Shown: in pieces, positions 49,948 through 59,207 of the stretch
Position numbering within the stretch: position 1 is the first letter of the stretch
How the letters are laid out: the number at the start of each line of letters is the position of its first letter
NCBI RefSeq assembly: GCF_900186535.1
Contig: NZ_FYDE01000001.1
Location: forward strand, 1 to 64,000
Length of the DNA stretch: 64,000 bases
Source: Marasmitruncus massiliensis
Lineage (GTDB): Bacteria > Bacillota > Clostridia > Oscillospirales > Ruminococcaceae
Direction: 5' to 3'
Position numbers and translations under genes: made by a program
Notes under the pieces: model-generated
Database searches by the model: none
The model's input: the letters and a program-made list of their open reading frames with translations, nothing else
What the model was told of the DNA's origin: nothing

Positions 49948-50460
49948 TCAGAGCACCAGTGACGGGGGCGCGTAAACCCTGGCGGCAAGCTCGGAATCCA
50001 GCAGATAAAGTCCTTTGGCGTCGGTGCCGAACAGATCATACTTTTTCAGCAGGCTTTCCGTGCTCTTTTCCTCTTCCCCCTGCTCCTTGACAAACCAGTC
50101 AAGGAACTGCATGGTACGGAAATCCTTCTGCGCATAGGCTTCCGCGTAAATTTTGTTGATTGACGCAGTCACCGCCTGTTCATGCTCCAGCGCGTTTTCC
50201 ACGGGACGGCGGAAGTCCTGATAATCAAAGCGCGGCGCCTTGATATCCTCCAGAACCACCCGCTCGTTATTATTCATCAGATACTGCATAAACAGCATCG
50301 CGTGGTCCCGTTCTTCCTGTGCCTGCACACGGAACCAGTTGGCGAAGCCGTTTAAATCCAGGTCCTCATAATAGGTATAAATATCCAGATATATATAAGC
50401 GGAATACCACTCAAAATTTACCTGCTTATTTAACATCGCTACCAGTTCTTTATTTAACAT
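49948..50460 (-). CDS. ftn: Ferritin (bacterial non-heme type)
   Basis: The 170-residue four-helix protein has diiron ferroxidase ligands: Glu17-type in FEWYSAYIYLDI, ExxH in QEERDHAML, Glu in ENALEHEQAVT and the C-terminal helix EQGEEEKSTESLL. AAAGGAG precedes the ATG. It stores iron and limits oxidative damage. It is a single-gene unit ending at its own terminator. Confidence 0.95.
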   Translation of the reverse strand: MLNKELVAMLNKQVNFEWYSAYIYLDIYTYYEDLDLNGFANWFRVQAQEERDHAMLFMQYLMNNNERVVLEDIKAPRFDYQDFRRPVENALEHEQAVTASINKIYAEAYAQKDFRTMQFLDWFVKEQGEEEKSTESLLKKYDLFGTDAKGLYLLDSELAARVYAPPSLVL

Positions 50461-50515
50461 CCTATGTCATCTCCTTTACCTCTGTCTGATCTGTTTTATA
50501 CTGTTCTCGGGGGTT

Positions 50516-51115
50516 CTACGCAAAAGTGAGAACCCTCTGTTCAATCGGAAGATTCGCTTTTGGCTTAGCCCCTGCCGTTACCGAACCAAACGGCATCTCG
50601 GCAAGCAGCTTCCAGCTTTTCGGCAGATTCCAACTTTCATGAACCGCGTCGTCAATCAGCGGATTATAATGCTGGAGGCTTGCGCCAAGCCCCTCCGCTT
50701 CCAGCGCGGTCCAGATGATATACTGAAGCATCCCGGAGGATTCAAGCGACCAGACCGGGAAATTCTCCTGATAAAGCGGATAGTTTTCCTGCAGAGTGCG
50801 CACCGTGCTCTGCTCCTCAAAATAAAGCACTGTGCCGTATCCGGCGGAGAAAGAATCGAGCTTTGCTTTTGTATCCGAAAAGTTTTCTTCCGGGACAACT
50901 TCTCTCAGCGCTTTTTCCGTTATGCCCCAGAGCTTTTTGTGTTCTTCCCCGAACAGGACAACCACCCGGGCACTCTGCGAATGAAACGCACTCGGCGCAT
51001 GCAGCACAGCCTTGCGCACCAAATCCCCGATTTTTTCTTCGGAGAGCAAAACCTCTTTTCCGATCGCGTAAATCGACCTGCGCGACTCAACGGCATTCAT
51101 AAATTCTTTCCCCAT
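50516..51115 (-). CDS. Nitroreductase-family protein (YhdJ/HBN1-like)
   Basis: It has 199 residues from ATG 51115 (AGGAGG 9 bases upstream; a TTG two codons earlier is too close). FMN-binding residues lie in VESRRSIYAIGKE and LHAPSAFHSQSARVVVLFG. The SSGMLQYIIWTALEAEGLGASLQHYNP segment is typical of the fungal Hbn1/oxidoreductase-related branch. Likely function is reduction of nitro compounds or lipid signalling-type quinones; substrate unknown. Not clearly in an operon with namA. Confidence 0.85.
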   Translation of the reverse strand: MGKEFMNAVESRRSIYAIGKEVLLSEEKIGDLVRKAVLHAPSAFHSQSARVVVLFGEEHKKLWGITEKALREVVPEENFSDTKAKLDSFSAGYGTVLYFEEQSTVRTLQENYPLYQENFPVWSLESSGMLQYIIWTALEAEGLGASLQHYNPLIDDAVHESWNLPKSWKLLAEMPFGSVTAGAKPKANLPIEQRVLTFA

Positions 51116-51244
51116 CGTCAACAGCCTCCTTTATTTCTATTTCGTTTGCACGGATTATCCTCTTTTATTATATCCAACTCCTGTAAATCTTACAACCTGT
51201 CTTTGTCAATATGCTTTAAAATTTGGGGTGCATGCTCCGGTTTT

Positions 51245-52267
51245 TTATGGTTTCGCGTAAGCCCGGCGATAGGACTCCGGGATAAAGTCATCCAGTCCGT
51301 ATTTCGCGGCGACATTGATCGGCCAATAGGGGTTGCGCAAAAGCTCCCGGCCCAGCGCGATCAAATCCGCCCTGCCGTTTTCAAGGATTTCCTCCGCCAT
51401 CTTTTCGTCGGTGATCAGTCCCACCGCGATGGTCGGGATGCCGCATTCCCTGCGGAGTTCTTCGGCGAACTGTACCTGATAGCCGGGATAATCGCTGACC
51501 TTAACAGGCAGCAGCCCGCCCGAACTGGCATGGACGCAATCGACAAGCGGCTTAATCTGCCGGATCATTTCCGACATCATCCCGCCGTCAATACCGCACT
51601 CCTGATAGTCACAGGCGGAAACCCGAAGCCACAGCGGCTTATCCGCCGGCCAGGCCCCTCTCGCGGCCGTGAGCACCTCGCGCAGGAAGCGCACTCGGTT
51701 TTCCAGCGTCCCGCCGTAGCCGTCGGTGCGGCGGTTGGTCAGCGGCGACAGGAACTCATGGAGCAGATAGCCGTGCGCCGCATGGATTTCCAGCGCGTCA
51801 AATCCCGCCTGATCCGCCCGCTGCGCCGCCTGCCGGAAAGCCTCTGTCAGCGCAAGAATCCGTCTCTCCGTCAGCTCTCCAGGCACCCGGCTGTTCTCGT
51901 CAAACGGGATTGCGCTCGGCGCAAACGGCCCGCCCGAAGCCGATCTGCTCTTTCTTCCGGCGTGGTTAAGCTGGAGCGCCGCCTTTGCGCCGTTTGCGTG
52001 GATGACATCGGCAACCCGTTTCATGCCCGCGATCTGATCGTCGTTCCACAAACCAAGGTCGTTATCGCTGATTCTGCCTTCGGGGGTCACGGCGGTCGAT
52101 TCCACAATAATCAGCCCCGCACCGCCCATCGCCCTTGTGGCGTAATGGCATAGGTGAAACAGCGTTGGAAAACCGTCCGATGTTGCCTGATACATGCACA
52201 TCGGGGGCATCACAATTCGGTTTCTCAAGGTCATATTTTTCATTTGATAGGTTTCAAACAGCTTCAT
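51245..52267 (-). CDS. namA: Old Yellow Enzyme family NADPH dehydrogenase, NamA/YqjM-like
   Basis: It has 340 residues. Features are the FMN/substrate motif MPPMCMYQATSDGF, with the Cys that tunes the flavin in YqjM, NHAGRKS with the His pair partner, EIHAAHGYLLHEFLSPLTNRRTD (substrate His and phosphate site) and IALGRELLRNPYWP. It reduces the C=C bond of enones and nitro-olefins. ATG 52267 has GGAGGAGA at proper spacing; another ATG two codons earlier is too close. Confidence 0.95.
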   Translation of the reverse strand: MKLFETYQMKNMTLRNRIVMPPMCMYQATSDGFPTLFHLCHYATRAMGGAGLIIVESTAVTPEGRISDNDLGLWNDDQIAGMKRVADVIHANGAKAALQLNHAGRKSRSASGGPFAPSAIPFDENSRVPGELTERRILALTEAFRQAAQRADQAGFDALEIHAAHGYLLHEFLSPLTNRRTDGYGGTLENRVRFLREVLTAARGAWPADKPLWLRVSACDYQECGIDGGMMSEMIRQIKPLVDCVHASSGGLLPVKVSDYPGYQVQFAEELRRECGIPTIAVGLITDEKMAEEILENGRADLIALGRELLRNPYWPINVAAKYGLDDFIPESYRRAYAKP

Positions 52268-52349
52268 GATCATTCTCCTCCAGTCGGATTGATATCGGAA
52301 GGAAGGCGCAAACCCGTTGGCTTATCGCACAGGGCCTGCGCCTTCCGGT

Positions 52350-52487
52350 TTACTCGGCAGAGATGCATCCCTGCGGGAATTCGGGCGAGCAGCAAACCTC
52401 ATCGGTCATTTTGTAGAGCTCCTGCTCATTTCCTGCCGCGAACTGTCCGTTCCATATCGGTGTTCTTTCTAAATTGGTTCTGTTCAT
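52350..52487 (-). CDS. Small protein of unknown function upstream of namA
   Basis: The 45-residue protein has AGGAGG 7 bases before its ATG (52487). It has a twin-Cys segment (EVCCSPEFPQGCISAE) at the C-terminus and no membrane helix. The three Cys could bind metal or form a crosslink. It lies 82 bases upstream of namA on the same strand. No family recognised. Confidence 0.5.
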   Translation of the reverse strand: MNRTNLERTPIWNGQFAAGNEQELYKMTDEVCCSPEFPQGCISAE

Positions 52488-52688
52488 AAAATTGCCTCCT
52501 ATGTAACACCGGGCTGCCCCGGCCGATCTATTTTTTCCTTTTCTGAAAGGTTTATCCAATGACTTAGACTTTTGTCCTGTTTATATTATACTATACTTGT
52601 ATATTTAAATCAATACTAAATCGGTATATTTTTGGAGAAAAATAAGATCTGAATTTGTCTTTTCTCATACAGTTCCTTCTTTTTCCTC

Positions 52689-53357
52689 TCAGCCGGAATC
52701 CCGCAGTAAAAACCGGCTGCGCTCAAACTCCAGCAGCCCTTCATCACGTAGCCTGCTAAGCTCCGCTGACATGGCGCTCCTGTCCACACAGAGATAGTCA
52801 GCCAGTTCCTGCCGGTTAAACGGGATCACAAATTCACGGCTTTTACAAATGACCGCCTGTTCGGAAAGGTAAGAGAGCAGTTTCTCCCGTGTCGTACGTT
52901 TGGAAAGATGCTCCATTTTCCTGCTGAGCAAGACATTTTTGTTGGCCAGAACCCGCAGCATGTTCTGAATCAGCTGATTATGAAACGTGCAGCCGCCCGG
53001 GCAGGCAGTCATCAGCTTTTGGCAGTCGAGAAACATCACCACGCTCTCTGAAACGGAAAAGACCGATACAGACAGCGTTTTTAAACTGGAACAGGCAAAC
53101 GCCTCGGCGAACAGGCCGCCTTCGCCAAGCTGCGCCAGAATTGTGCGGCTTCCCGTTACATCCTCCTGCACCACCTGTACGCGCCCCGACAGCACCACTC
53201 CCACATCGCGGGCCTCTTCGCCCGCCAGCAGAATTACTTCATTACGGCTATAGCCCCTTTTGCGCGCATCGAGACAACCGAGCAGTTTTTCCAGGTCGGC
53301 GTCGCCCACCCCGTCAAACAGCGGCGTTTTTTTCAATATGGCAGAATCGTAATTCAT
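52689..53357 (-). CDS. Crp/Fnr-family transcription regulator
   Basis: It has 222 residues from ATG 53357 (GGAGGTGTGT upstream). The N-terminal cyclic-nucleotide-type beta-barrel spans 15-125 (LAGEEARDVGVVLSGRVQVVQED), then the dimer helix and a C-terminal winged helix (RQELADYLCVDRSAMSAELSRL). There is no Cys cluster for an Fe-S centre at the N-terminus. It is divergent from the ferredoxin gene; the palindrome TGTTGT-AAAA-ACAACA sits between them. The effector is unknown; related clostridial regulators respond to redox or nitric-oxide stress. Confidence 0.85.
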   Translation of the reverse strand: MNYDSAILKKTPLFDGVGDADLEKLLGCLDARKRGYSRNEVILLAGEEARDVGVVLSGRVQVVQEDVTGSRTILAQLGEGGLFAEAFACSSLKTLSVSVFSVSESVVMFLDCQKLMTACPGGCTFHNQLIQNMLRVLANKNVLLSRKMEHLSKRTTREKLLSYLSEQAVICKSREFVIPFNRQELADYLCVDRSAMSAELSRLRDEGLLEFERSRFLLRDSG

Positions 53358-53371
53358 ACACACCTCCATTT

Positions 53372-53387
53372 TGTTGTAAAAACAACA
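53372..53387. promoter_or_regulatory. Candidate Crp/Fnr-family operator
   Basis: TGTTGT-AAAA-ACAACA is a perfect 6-4-6 palindrome. It lies 15 bases upstream of the regulator start and 75 bases before the ferredoxin ATG. The layout matches the N4-spaced half-sites of the family. Confidence 0.65.
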
Positions 53388-53461
53388 GACTTCTGCTTCC
53401 CAATGGTATAAAGTATGAGTGTACCAAATGAAAATCAAGCGTAAAGAAAGGAAATAAAAAA

Positions 53462-54172
53462 ATGAAACGTAAAATTATTGAAATAAATGAAGAAAAATGC
53501 AATGGCTGCGGCCTGTGCGCAAATGCCTGCCATGAAGGCGCGATTGCAATCATCGACGGAAAAGCCAAACTGATTCGTGACGACTACTGCGACGGTCTGG
53601 GCAACTGCCTGCCTGTCTGTCCCACCGGAGCCATCTCCTTTGTGGAGCGCGAGGCCGCGGCTTACGACGAAGAGGCAGTCAAAGCGCGGATGGCCGCCGC
53701 TCATGCCCATGCGCCGCACGCGGGAGGCTGCCCCGGCAGCATGGCGAAAGCCCTTCGGCGCCACCCGGAATCCGCGGTACCCGCTGTGCCCACTGCTCCT
53801 GCGGAAAGCGAACTGATGCAGTGGCCGGTCCAGATCAAACTGGTGCCGGTAAACGCTCCTTATTTTGATGGAGCAAACCTGCTGGTTGCCGCGGACTGCA
53901 CCGCTTTTGCCTATGCGGATTTCCACCGCAGATTTATCAAAAACCATATTACGCTGATCGGCTGCCCCAAGCTGGACGAGGGGGATTACGGCGAAAAGCT
54001 GACCGCCATTCTCAAAAACAACGATATTAAAAGCGTCAAGGTTGTCCGCATGGAGGTTCCCTGTTGCGGCGGAATCCAGAACGCAGTGGTCGAGGCGCTG
54101 AAAAATTCCGGCAAAATGATTCCGTGGCAGGTCGTGGTCATCTCTACCGACGGCAGAATTCTCAGCGAATAA
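53462..54172 (+). CDS. Ferredoxin-type 4Fe-4S protein with extra Cys domain
   Basis: It has 236 residues. The N-terminal 2x[4Fe-4S] domain has CNGCGLCANACHEG and a second set spaced as CDGLGNCLPVCPTG, a variant spacing in the second cluster. A C-terminal domain of about 130 residues contains DCTAFAYADFHRRF, GCPKLD and VPCCGGIQNAV. Similar proteins are common in anaerobes next to hydroxylamine reductase (hcp) or Crp-type regulators. It probably carries electrons in redox-stress response. AAAGGAAA lies before the ATG. Confidence 0.85.
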   Translation: MKRKIIEINEEKCNGCGLCANACHEGAIAIIDGKAKLIRDDYCDGLGNCLPVCPTGAISFVEREAAAYDEEAVKARMAAAHAHAPHAGGCPGSMAKALRRHPESAVPAVPTAPAESELMQWPVQIKLVPVNAPYFDGANLLVAADCTAFAYADFHRRFIKNHITLIGCPKLDEGDYGEKLTAILKNNDIKSVKVVRMEVPCCGGIQNAVVEALKNSGKMIPWQVVVISTDGRILSE

Positions 54173-54181
54173 CTAAAGGAT

Positions 54182-55582
54182 TCAAGCACCCGTGGCTTCT
54201 TTATCATGCAGCTCACGGAAGAAGAAATACAGATACGGCAGACAGGCCGCGAAGCTCGCGGCGTCTGCCAGCGCCTGTGACATTTCAATTCCGGCCAGCC
54301 CCAGAAATTTAGGAAGCAGCAGAATCAACGGCAGGAAAAACACGCCCTGCCGGTTGCAGGCCAAAAAGGTGGCGCTGTTTGCTTTCCCGACCGATTGGAG
54401 CACCATATTCGTACCCATCATCACCGGCTGGAGCGGCAGCGCGATACACTGCCAGCGCAGCGCGGCTACTCCGATGGCAATCACCTCGGCATCTCCCCTG
54501 CGGAACAACGAGATGATGTCCGGCGCGAAAAAGAACCCTGCGGCGGCAAGCGTTGTCATAACGATCATGCCGATCCGGACCGTAAACCAGTATGCCTGCC
54601 GGACGCGGGCATACTGTCCCGCGCCGTAATTATAGCCTGCTACCGGCTGGAATCCCTGCCCGATGCCCAGCATCACCGAGAGAATAAATAAAAAAATCCT
54701 TGATACAATCGACATTGCGGCAACCGCGGGGTCGCCGTAGGCGGCCGCGCTTATATTGAGCGCCACCGTGGCGGCGCTGGCAAGCCCCTGCCGGCAGAGC
54801 GACGGCAATCCGTTGTGAATGATATCGGCATAATCCTCGAAACTGCGGGACACTTTTTTGATGTGAAGTACGGTGACGCTTTTCCCCCTAAGAAAAAAAG
54901 AGAGCAGGATAGAAAAGCTGATGCACTGGCTGATGAGGGTCGCAATCGCCGCGCCGGAGATTCCAAGCCCGAAAGTAAAGATGAACAGCGGGTCCAGCGC
55001 TATATTGAGGACTCCTCCCAAAGAGAGGCCCACCATGGAAAGCGCGGCTTTCCCCTGCGCGCGCAGATGATTGTTCATGACAAACGAACCACACATAATG
55101 GGGGCGCCCAGCAGGATATAGCGTGCATAATCGCGCGCATACGGCAGGATGGTATCTGTCGTACCCAGCAGATGCATCAGCCCGTCAAGAAAGCCCAGCC
55201 CGAAAATGGTAAGCAGCAGCCCGAATCCGATTGCTGCAAAAAATGCCGAAGAGGCGATCTGGCTCGCAGCTTCACGTTCCTGCCTGCCCAGCAGGCGGGA
55301 AATAATGCTCCCGCTTCCCATGCCGAGCGTAAAGCCGACTGCCTGAATCATCGCCATCAGTGAAAAAACAATGCCAACCGCACCGCTGGCGCTTGTTCCA
55401 AGCTGCGACACAAAAAAGGTGTCCGCCATATTATACAAAGCTGTCACTGTCATGCTGATGATGGTAGGTACCGCCAGCGAAAGGATTAGCCCGGGAATCG
55501 GCGCTGTCACCATCCGTTCATACTGTGCCCGGTCTTTTCCGTATATACTTTCTTCGGCCTGTTGTTCCTCCATGAAGTCCAT
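54182..55582 (-). CDS. MATE-family multidrug/sodium antiporter
   Basis: It has 466 residues and 12 membrane segments. Typical blocks are LSLAVPTIISMTVTALYNMADTFFV, GMGSGSIISRLLGR, NNHLRAQGKAALSM and GYNYGAGQYARVRQAYWFT (QPxxGYNYG-type). It is in the DinF/NorM-like group. The ATG at 55582 or, with better spacing to GGGGGA, the ATG at 55573 is the start. It is convergent with the ferredoxin gene, with only 9 bases between stop codons, so no terminator fits in between. Confidence 0.9.
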   Translation of the reverse strand: MDFMEEQQAEESIYGKDRAQYERMVTAPIPGLILSLAVPTIISMTVTALYNMADTFFVSQLGTSASGAVGIVFSLMAMIQAVGFTLGMGSGSIISRLLGRQEREAASQIASSAFFAAIGFGLLLTIFGLGFLDGLMHLLGTTDTILPYARDYARYILLGAPIMCGSFVMNNHLRAQGKAALSMVGLSLGGVLNIALDPLFIFTFGLGISGAAIATLISQCISFSILLSFFLRGKSVTVLHIKKVSRSFEDYADIIHNGLPSLCRQGLASAATVALNISAAAYGDPAVAAMSIVSRIFLFILSVMLGIGQGFQPVAGYNYGAGQYARVRQAYWFTVRIGMIVMTTLAAAGFFFAPDIISLFRRGDAEVIAIGVAALRWQCIALPLQPVMMGTNMVLQSVGKANSATFLACNRQGVFFLPLILLLPKFLGLAGIEMSQALADAASFAACLPYLYFFFRELHDKEATGA

Positions 55583-55709
55583 TCCCCCAACTGTTTCACT
55601 TTATGATCTTTGTCTGCTCTTTTTCTGGAAAAGTCATACAAATATAGTTTAACAACTTTCGTACAAATGTGCAAGTCTTGAAGATGTTGGTTGCATTTTT
55701 CTCCTTTTT

Positions 55710-55749
55710 ACAAACAGGCGGCGGGCCATATGACCCGCCGCCTGTTTGT
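55710..55749. other. GC-rich hairpin downstream of the sugar ABC operon
   Basis: ACAAACAGGCGGCGGG and CCCGCCGCCTGTTTGT form a 16-bp perfect stem. It is probably the end of the cellobiose-type ABC operon, although no T run follows on the minus strand. Confidence 0.75.
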
Positions 55750-55769
55750 AAATTGATAGGGAGAAATGA

Positions 55770-56636
55770 TCAGCCTTTTACACTTCCCAGCGCAACCCCG
55801 CGCACGATATATTTGGACAAAAGCAAATAGACCATAATAACCGGTACAATCGCGATAAAGATCATGATATAGACTTTCCCCATGTCAAACTTCAGGAAAT
55901 CGGCGCTGCGCATCTGTGCAATCAGGATTGGCAGCGTTTTTTTCTGCTGAGAATTGAGCAGCAGCGCCGGCAAAAAGTAGTTGTTCCAAGCGGAAACAAA
56001 GGTAAAAATCGCCTGCACCGCGATGGCCGGCTTCATAATCGGCACCACAATGAAATTGAACGTATGGAATTCGTTGGAGCCGTCTATGCGGGCTGCTTCC
56101 ACAATTTCGAGCGGCAGCGCGCTCTCCATATACTGCTTCATAAAGAAGAACACGATCGGTGAAGCAATCGTCGGCACAATCAGCGGAATGAACGAATCCC
56201 GCAGCCCGACAGCAGTCATGAACTTGACAAAGCCAAGCGCGGACACCTGGGTCGGCACGAGCATCACCATCATGATAAACGCGAATGCGGCTTTCCGGAA
56301 CCGGAAGTCATAAGCATGGATACCAAATGCGGTCATCGCCGAAAAATAAGTGCTCAGCGCCGCGACACCGGTGGAAACCAGCACGCTGTTTTTGATGCCG
56401 GAGAGCACCGGAAGGTTCTGATCGTGAAAAATATTCTGAAGATTGATCCAAAAAGAGCCGCCCGGCACTGCGGAAAATCCCTTTTGGATATCGGGGTGCG
56501 ACCTCGTTGCGTTGATAAACAGAATATAAAAAGAGAACAGGCAGAGCACGGTAATCAGGATTAAGATGAGATAACAAAAGAAACGGTGGGCAGCAAGCCT
56601 GTTTTTTTCATTTCGTTGCGTGTTCTCAGCGTTCAT
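55770..56636 (-). CDS. Sugar ABC transporter permease, MalG family
   Basis: It has 288 residues and six membrane segments. The EAA loop (about 190-210) is VEAARIDGSNEFHTFNFIVVP, with the usual Gly and IVP exit. The final residues are LSKYIVRGVALGSVKG, the common MalG C-terminus. It overlaps the MalF-type gene by 4 bases. It is part of an importer for oligosaccharides, most likely beta-glucosides such as cellobiose given the neighbours. Confidence 0.95.
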   Translation of the reverse strand: MNAENTQRNEKNRLAAHRFFCYLILILITVLCLFSFYILFINATRSHPDIQKGFSAVPGGSFWINLQNIFHDQNLPVLSGIKNSVLVSTGVAALSTYFSAMTAFGIHAYDFRFRKAAFAFIMMVMLVPTQVSALGFVKFMTAVGLRDSFIPLIVPTIASPIVFFFMKQYMESALPLEIVEAARIDGSNEFHTFNFIVVPIMKPAIAVQAIFTFVSAWNNYFLPALLLNSQQKKTLPILIAQMRSADFLKFDMGKVYIMIFIAIVPVIMVYLLLSKYIVRGVALGSVKG

Positions 56637-57598
56637 CTTTTGCCGCCCCCTTTCCCTAATGTACCCTCACGCATGGAGAGAAAAACAATCCCGCTGAGCA
56701 CACCCGTGATCAAGAACAGCAGAACGGATACGGCGCCGGCCATACCAAAGTTTTCGCTGAACAGATGCTTATTCAGATACATCACCAGCGTCATACTGCT
56801 TCTGTTGGGATTGCCCTGTCCGTTGGTAAGAATCTGCGGGACATCAAACAGCTGAATCCCGCCGATCATCGAAGTGATGAACACATAAATGAAGATCGGC
56901 TTAATCAGAGGCACCGTAATCCTCCAGAATGACTGGGTGGAGGTCGCCCCGTCGATCTCGGCGGCTTCATAAAGAGAAGTGTCCACGCCCATAATCGCCG
57001 CCATCAGAAGGATGGCCGTGTTTCCAAACCACATCAGAAAGTTCATCAGTGCGATCAGCCCCCGCGTGGTCCACAAATTGGACAGAAACCGCACCGGTTC
57101 CGCCGCGCCCAGATTCAGCAGGATGCTGTTGACAGGGCCCGCATCGGAGAACAGAGCGAAAAACAGCATGGAAAACGCTGTCGCCATAATGAGATTCGGC
57201 AGATAAATGACGGTTTTGAAAAAACCCAGCGCCTTCAGCCGCAGCCGCAGATCGGTAAACCATGCCGCCAGCAGCAGCGACAGCGCAAACTGCGGGATAA
57301 AGCCCATCAGCCAGATGATTACGGTGTTTTTAAAATATTTCGATAAATCACCCTGTGTCAAAACAGTTTTAAAATTTTCCAGACCGATAAAATTCGGCCC
57401 CACCTGACTTAACCCGTTCATATAGTTTTCAAACAGGCTGTTATAGAAGGTGGAAAGCAGCGGGTAGAGCGAAAATAAAGCATAGGCAAGGAAAAACGGC
57501 GCTATAAACAGATAGCCCCATTTGGCATAGCTGATTGATTTTTTCTGATTCTTTTTGTGTATGGAAGCCGGTTTCTTGACGCTGGTAGCGGCAGGCAT
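56633..57598 (-). CDS. Sugar ABC transporter permease, MalF family
   Basis: It has 321 residues and six membrane segments plus an N-terminal basic stretch (KKPASIHKKNQKKS). The EAA loop is YEAAEIDGATSTQSFWRITVP. It starts 131 bases after the binding-protein gene, beyond a 15-bp hairpin. It pairs with the MalG-type subunit. No ATPase is encoded in the cluster, so a shared MsmK-type ATPase from elsewhere must power it, as usual in Firmicutes. Confidence 0.95.
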   Translation of the reverse strand: MPAATSVKKPASIHKKNQKKSISYAKWGYLFIAPFFLAYALFSLYPLLSTFYNSLFENYMNGLSQVGPNFIGLENFKTVLTQGDLSKYFKNTVIIWLMGFIPQFALSLLLAAWFTDLRLRLKALGFFKTVIYLPNLIMATAFSMLFFALFSDAGPVNSILLNLGAAEPVRFLSNLWTTRGLIALMNFLMWFGNTAILLMAAIMGVDTSLYEAAEIDGATSTQSFWRITVPLIKPIFIYVFITSMIGGIQLFDVPQILTNGQGNPNRSSMTLVMYLNKHLFSENFGMAGAVSVLLFLITGVLSGIVFLSMREGTLGKGGGKR

Positions 57599-57662
57599 TT
57601 GATCACCCCGATATGAATTTCCTGTGGCAGATTTGATGACGTACTGCGGTTACAGATAGGAG

Positions 57663-57695
57663 GAACGCGGGGCGGGAGGCTCCCGCCCCGCGTTC
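57663..57695 (-). other. 15-bp GC-rich hairpin after the sugar-binding protein gene
   Basis: GAACGCGGGGCGGGA-GGC-TCCCGCCCCGCGTTC is a perfect stem with a 3-base loop and no T run. A weaker stem (TTTGCCT/AGGCAAA, 57707-57729) precedes it at the stop codon. The position is like 32155 and 46361. Confidence 0.9.
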
Positions 57696-57729
57696 TGTCT
57701 GCTGGTTTGCCTCTGGTGGGAAAGGCAAA

Positions 57730-59133
57730 TCAGGCGGGTCTTTTCAGATTCGGATATTTTTCAATTGAAGCGGTATAGAAGTTGTCAAGTGCTTCTTCCT
57801 CAGTGACGCTTCCGTCATAGAAATCATCGAAGGATTTGTAGAACGCCTCGTTGAGACCCTGGTCATACGGAGAAATTTTGCTCATGTCAATATTGGGAGC
57901 GGCTTTCGCAAACAGGGCGATATGGTTCTGCCCGCCCAGGAATGCGGACTGATAATCGCTGTTTGCAATCTCGTTCATCGCGGTCTGATTATTGGTGTAA
58001 TCTTCGGTATCCTCGGTAATTTTCTTCATGGTAACAGGGTCGCAGGTCAGGGTCTTCATCAGGTCGCGCACAATGTCAACGTTATCGGTGCCGGCCGCGG
58101 CGCAGATCCAGGTTCCGCCCCAGTAATAGTTCTGCGGGCCTTCGCAGACCGCATAATCGCCAAAAATACCGTTGCCGACTTCCTTTGCACCGCCCTCTGC
58201 AAGCGGTTTATCGAGCGAGTTGCCCAGCAGGGTGAAATTGATACCCCAAGTGGAATAGAAGAAGCTGAATACCTTTCCGGCGGGGCCCTGGTCGGCATTC
58301 CATTCAGGCGCCCAGAGCTTGGTTTTGTTGTTGTAGCCTTTTTCGGTATATTCCTTGGTCTGCTCCACCCATTTCATGATGTTCGGGTCGATGCGGATGG
58401 TGTCGGTTTCGTCAACCCACGGCGCGGAGACGTTGTTGGAAAAGGTTCGGTAGGAGTCCTCGTAACCGGAGAGCATCTTGTAGCCTTTGTCGTGCATTTT
58501 CACTGCGACGGCATTGAATTTATCCCAGTCGCTGACCTGTTTCTGGACTTCAACGGGATCATCGGTGCCGAGGACATCCTTGGCAATCGAACGGCGGTAG
58601 GCCAGCAAACCGGGGGTTGCCTGCCAGGTGACCGCTTTCAGTTTGCCGTTACCATCGGTCGCAATCTCCTGTGTATATTTGTACTGGTCCTTCAGGTCAT
58701 CGTCGGTAAGCCCGATATCCCCCCTGACATCCAGCGTGTAATCGGAATTGACGTATTTGAGGGCATAGTCTGCCTCAATCAGGAAAATATCAATTTTGTC
58801 CGCAGTGGAAGCCTGGTTTTTCAGGTCGGTGTCCAGCTTGTTCTGGTAGGCGTTATCGTCGCTGGGGGTAATTACCCAGTCAACGCTGACATCCGCAGGC
58901 AGCTTATCCTTGAAATAAGCGTTGAACCTGTCCTGGAACTCGGTGTTCCAGCAATAGATGCGCAGGACTTTCTCGGAGCTTCCCGCTCCAGCGGGCGCCT
59001 CGGAAGATGCCGCGGAGGCATCGGGAGCCGCCTGTGATTCCGGCTGAGCGGGTTTGGAGCCGCCGCAGGCGGAAACAGACGCCGTTATCAGCAAGGCAAG
59101 GCCGCAGGAAATTACTTTTTGTAAGGTACGCAT
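57730..59133 (-). CDS. Oligosaccharide-binding lipoprotein of ABC transporter (family 1)
   Basis: It has 467 residues from ATG 59133 (AAGGAGG upstream; an in-frame ATG at 59211 lies upstream). The lipobox is SVSAC (Cys about 23), followed by a Ser/Ala linker. The mature domain has the family 1 solute-binding layout (VLRIYCWNTEFQDRFNAYFK, IDIFLIEADYALKYV, LAYRRSIAKDVLG). The sugar is probably cellobiose or a cellodextrin, inferred from the divergent cellobiose phosphorylase and the shared boxes. Confidence 0.9.
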   Translation of the reverse strand: MRTLQKVISCGLALLITASVSACGGSKPAQPESQAAPDASAASSEAPAGAGSSEKVLRIYCWNTEFQDRFNAYFKDKLPADVSVDWVITPSDDNAYQNKLDTDLKNQASTADKIDIFLIEADYALKYVNSDYTLDVRGDIGLTDDDLKDQYKYTQEIATDGNGKLKAVTWQATPGLLAYRRSIAKDVLGTDDPVEVQKQVSDWDKFNAVAVKMHDKGYKMLSGYEDSYRTFSNNVSAPWVDETDTIRIDPNIMKWVEQTKEYTEKGYNNKTKLWAPEWNADQGPAGKVFSFFYSTWGINFTLLGNSLDKPLAEGGAKEVGNGIFGDYAVCEGPQNYYWGGTWICAAAGTDNVDIVRDLMKTLTCDPVTMKKITEDTEDYTNNQTAMNEIANSDYQSAFLGGQNHIALFAKAAPNIDMSKISPYDQGLNEAFYKSFDDFYDGSVTEEEALDNFYTASIEKYPNLKRPA

Positions 59134-59207
59134 GAATTTTCCTCCTTTTTCATTCTGCAAATCAGCTTGTTGTATCGGGAATCGGGCTGCCGATATTGGG
59201 CACAGAA

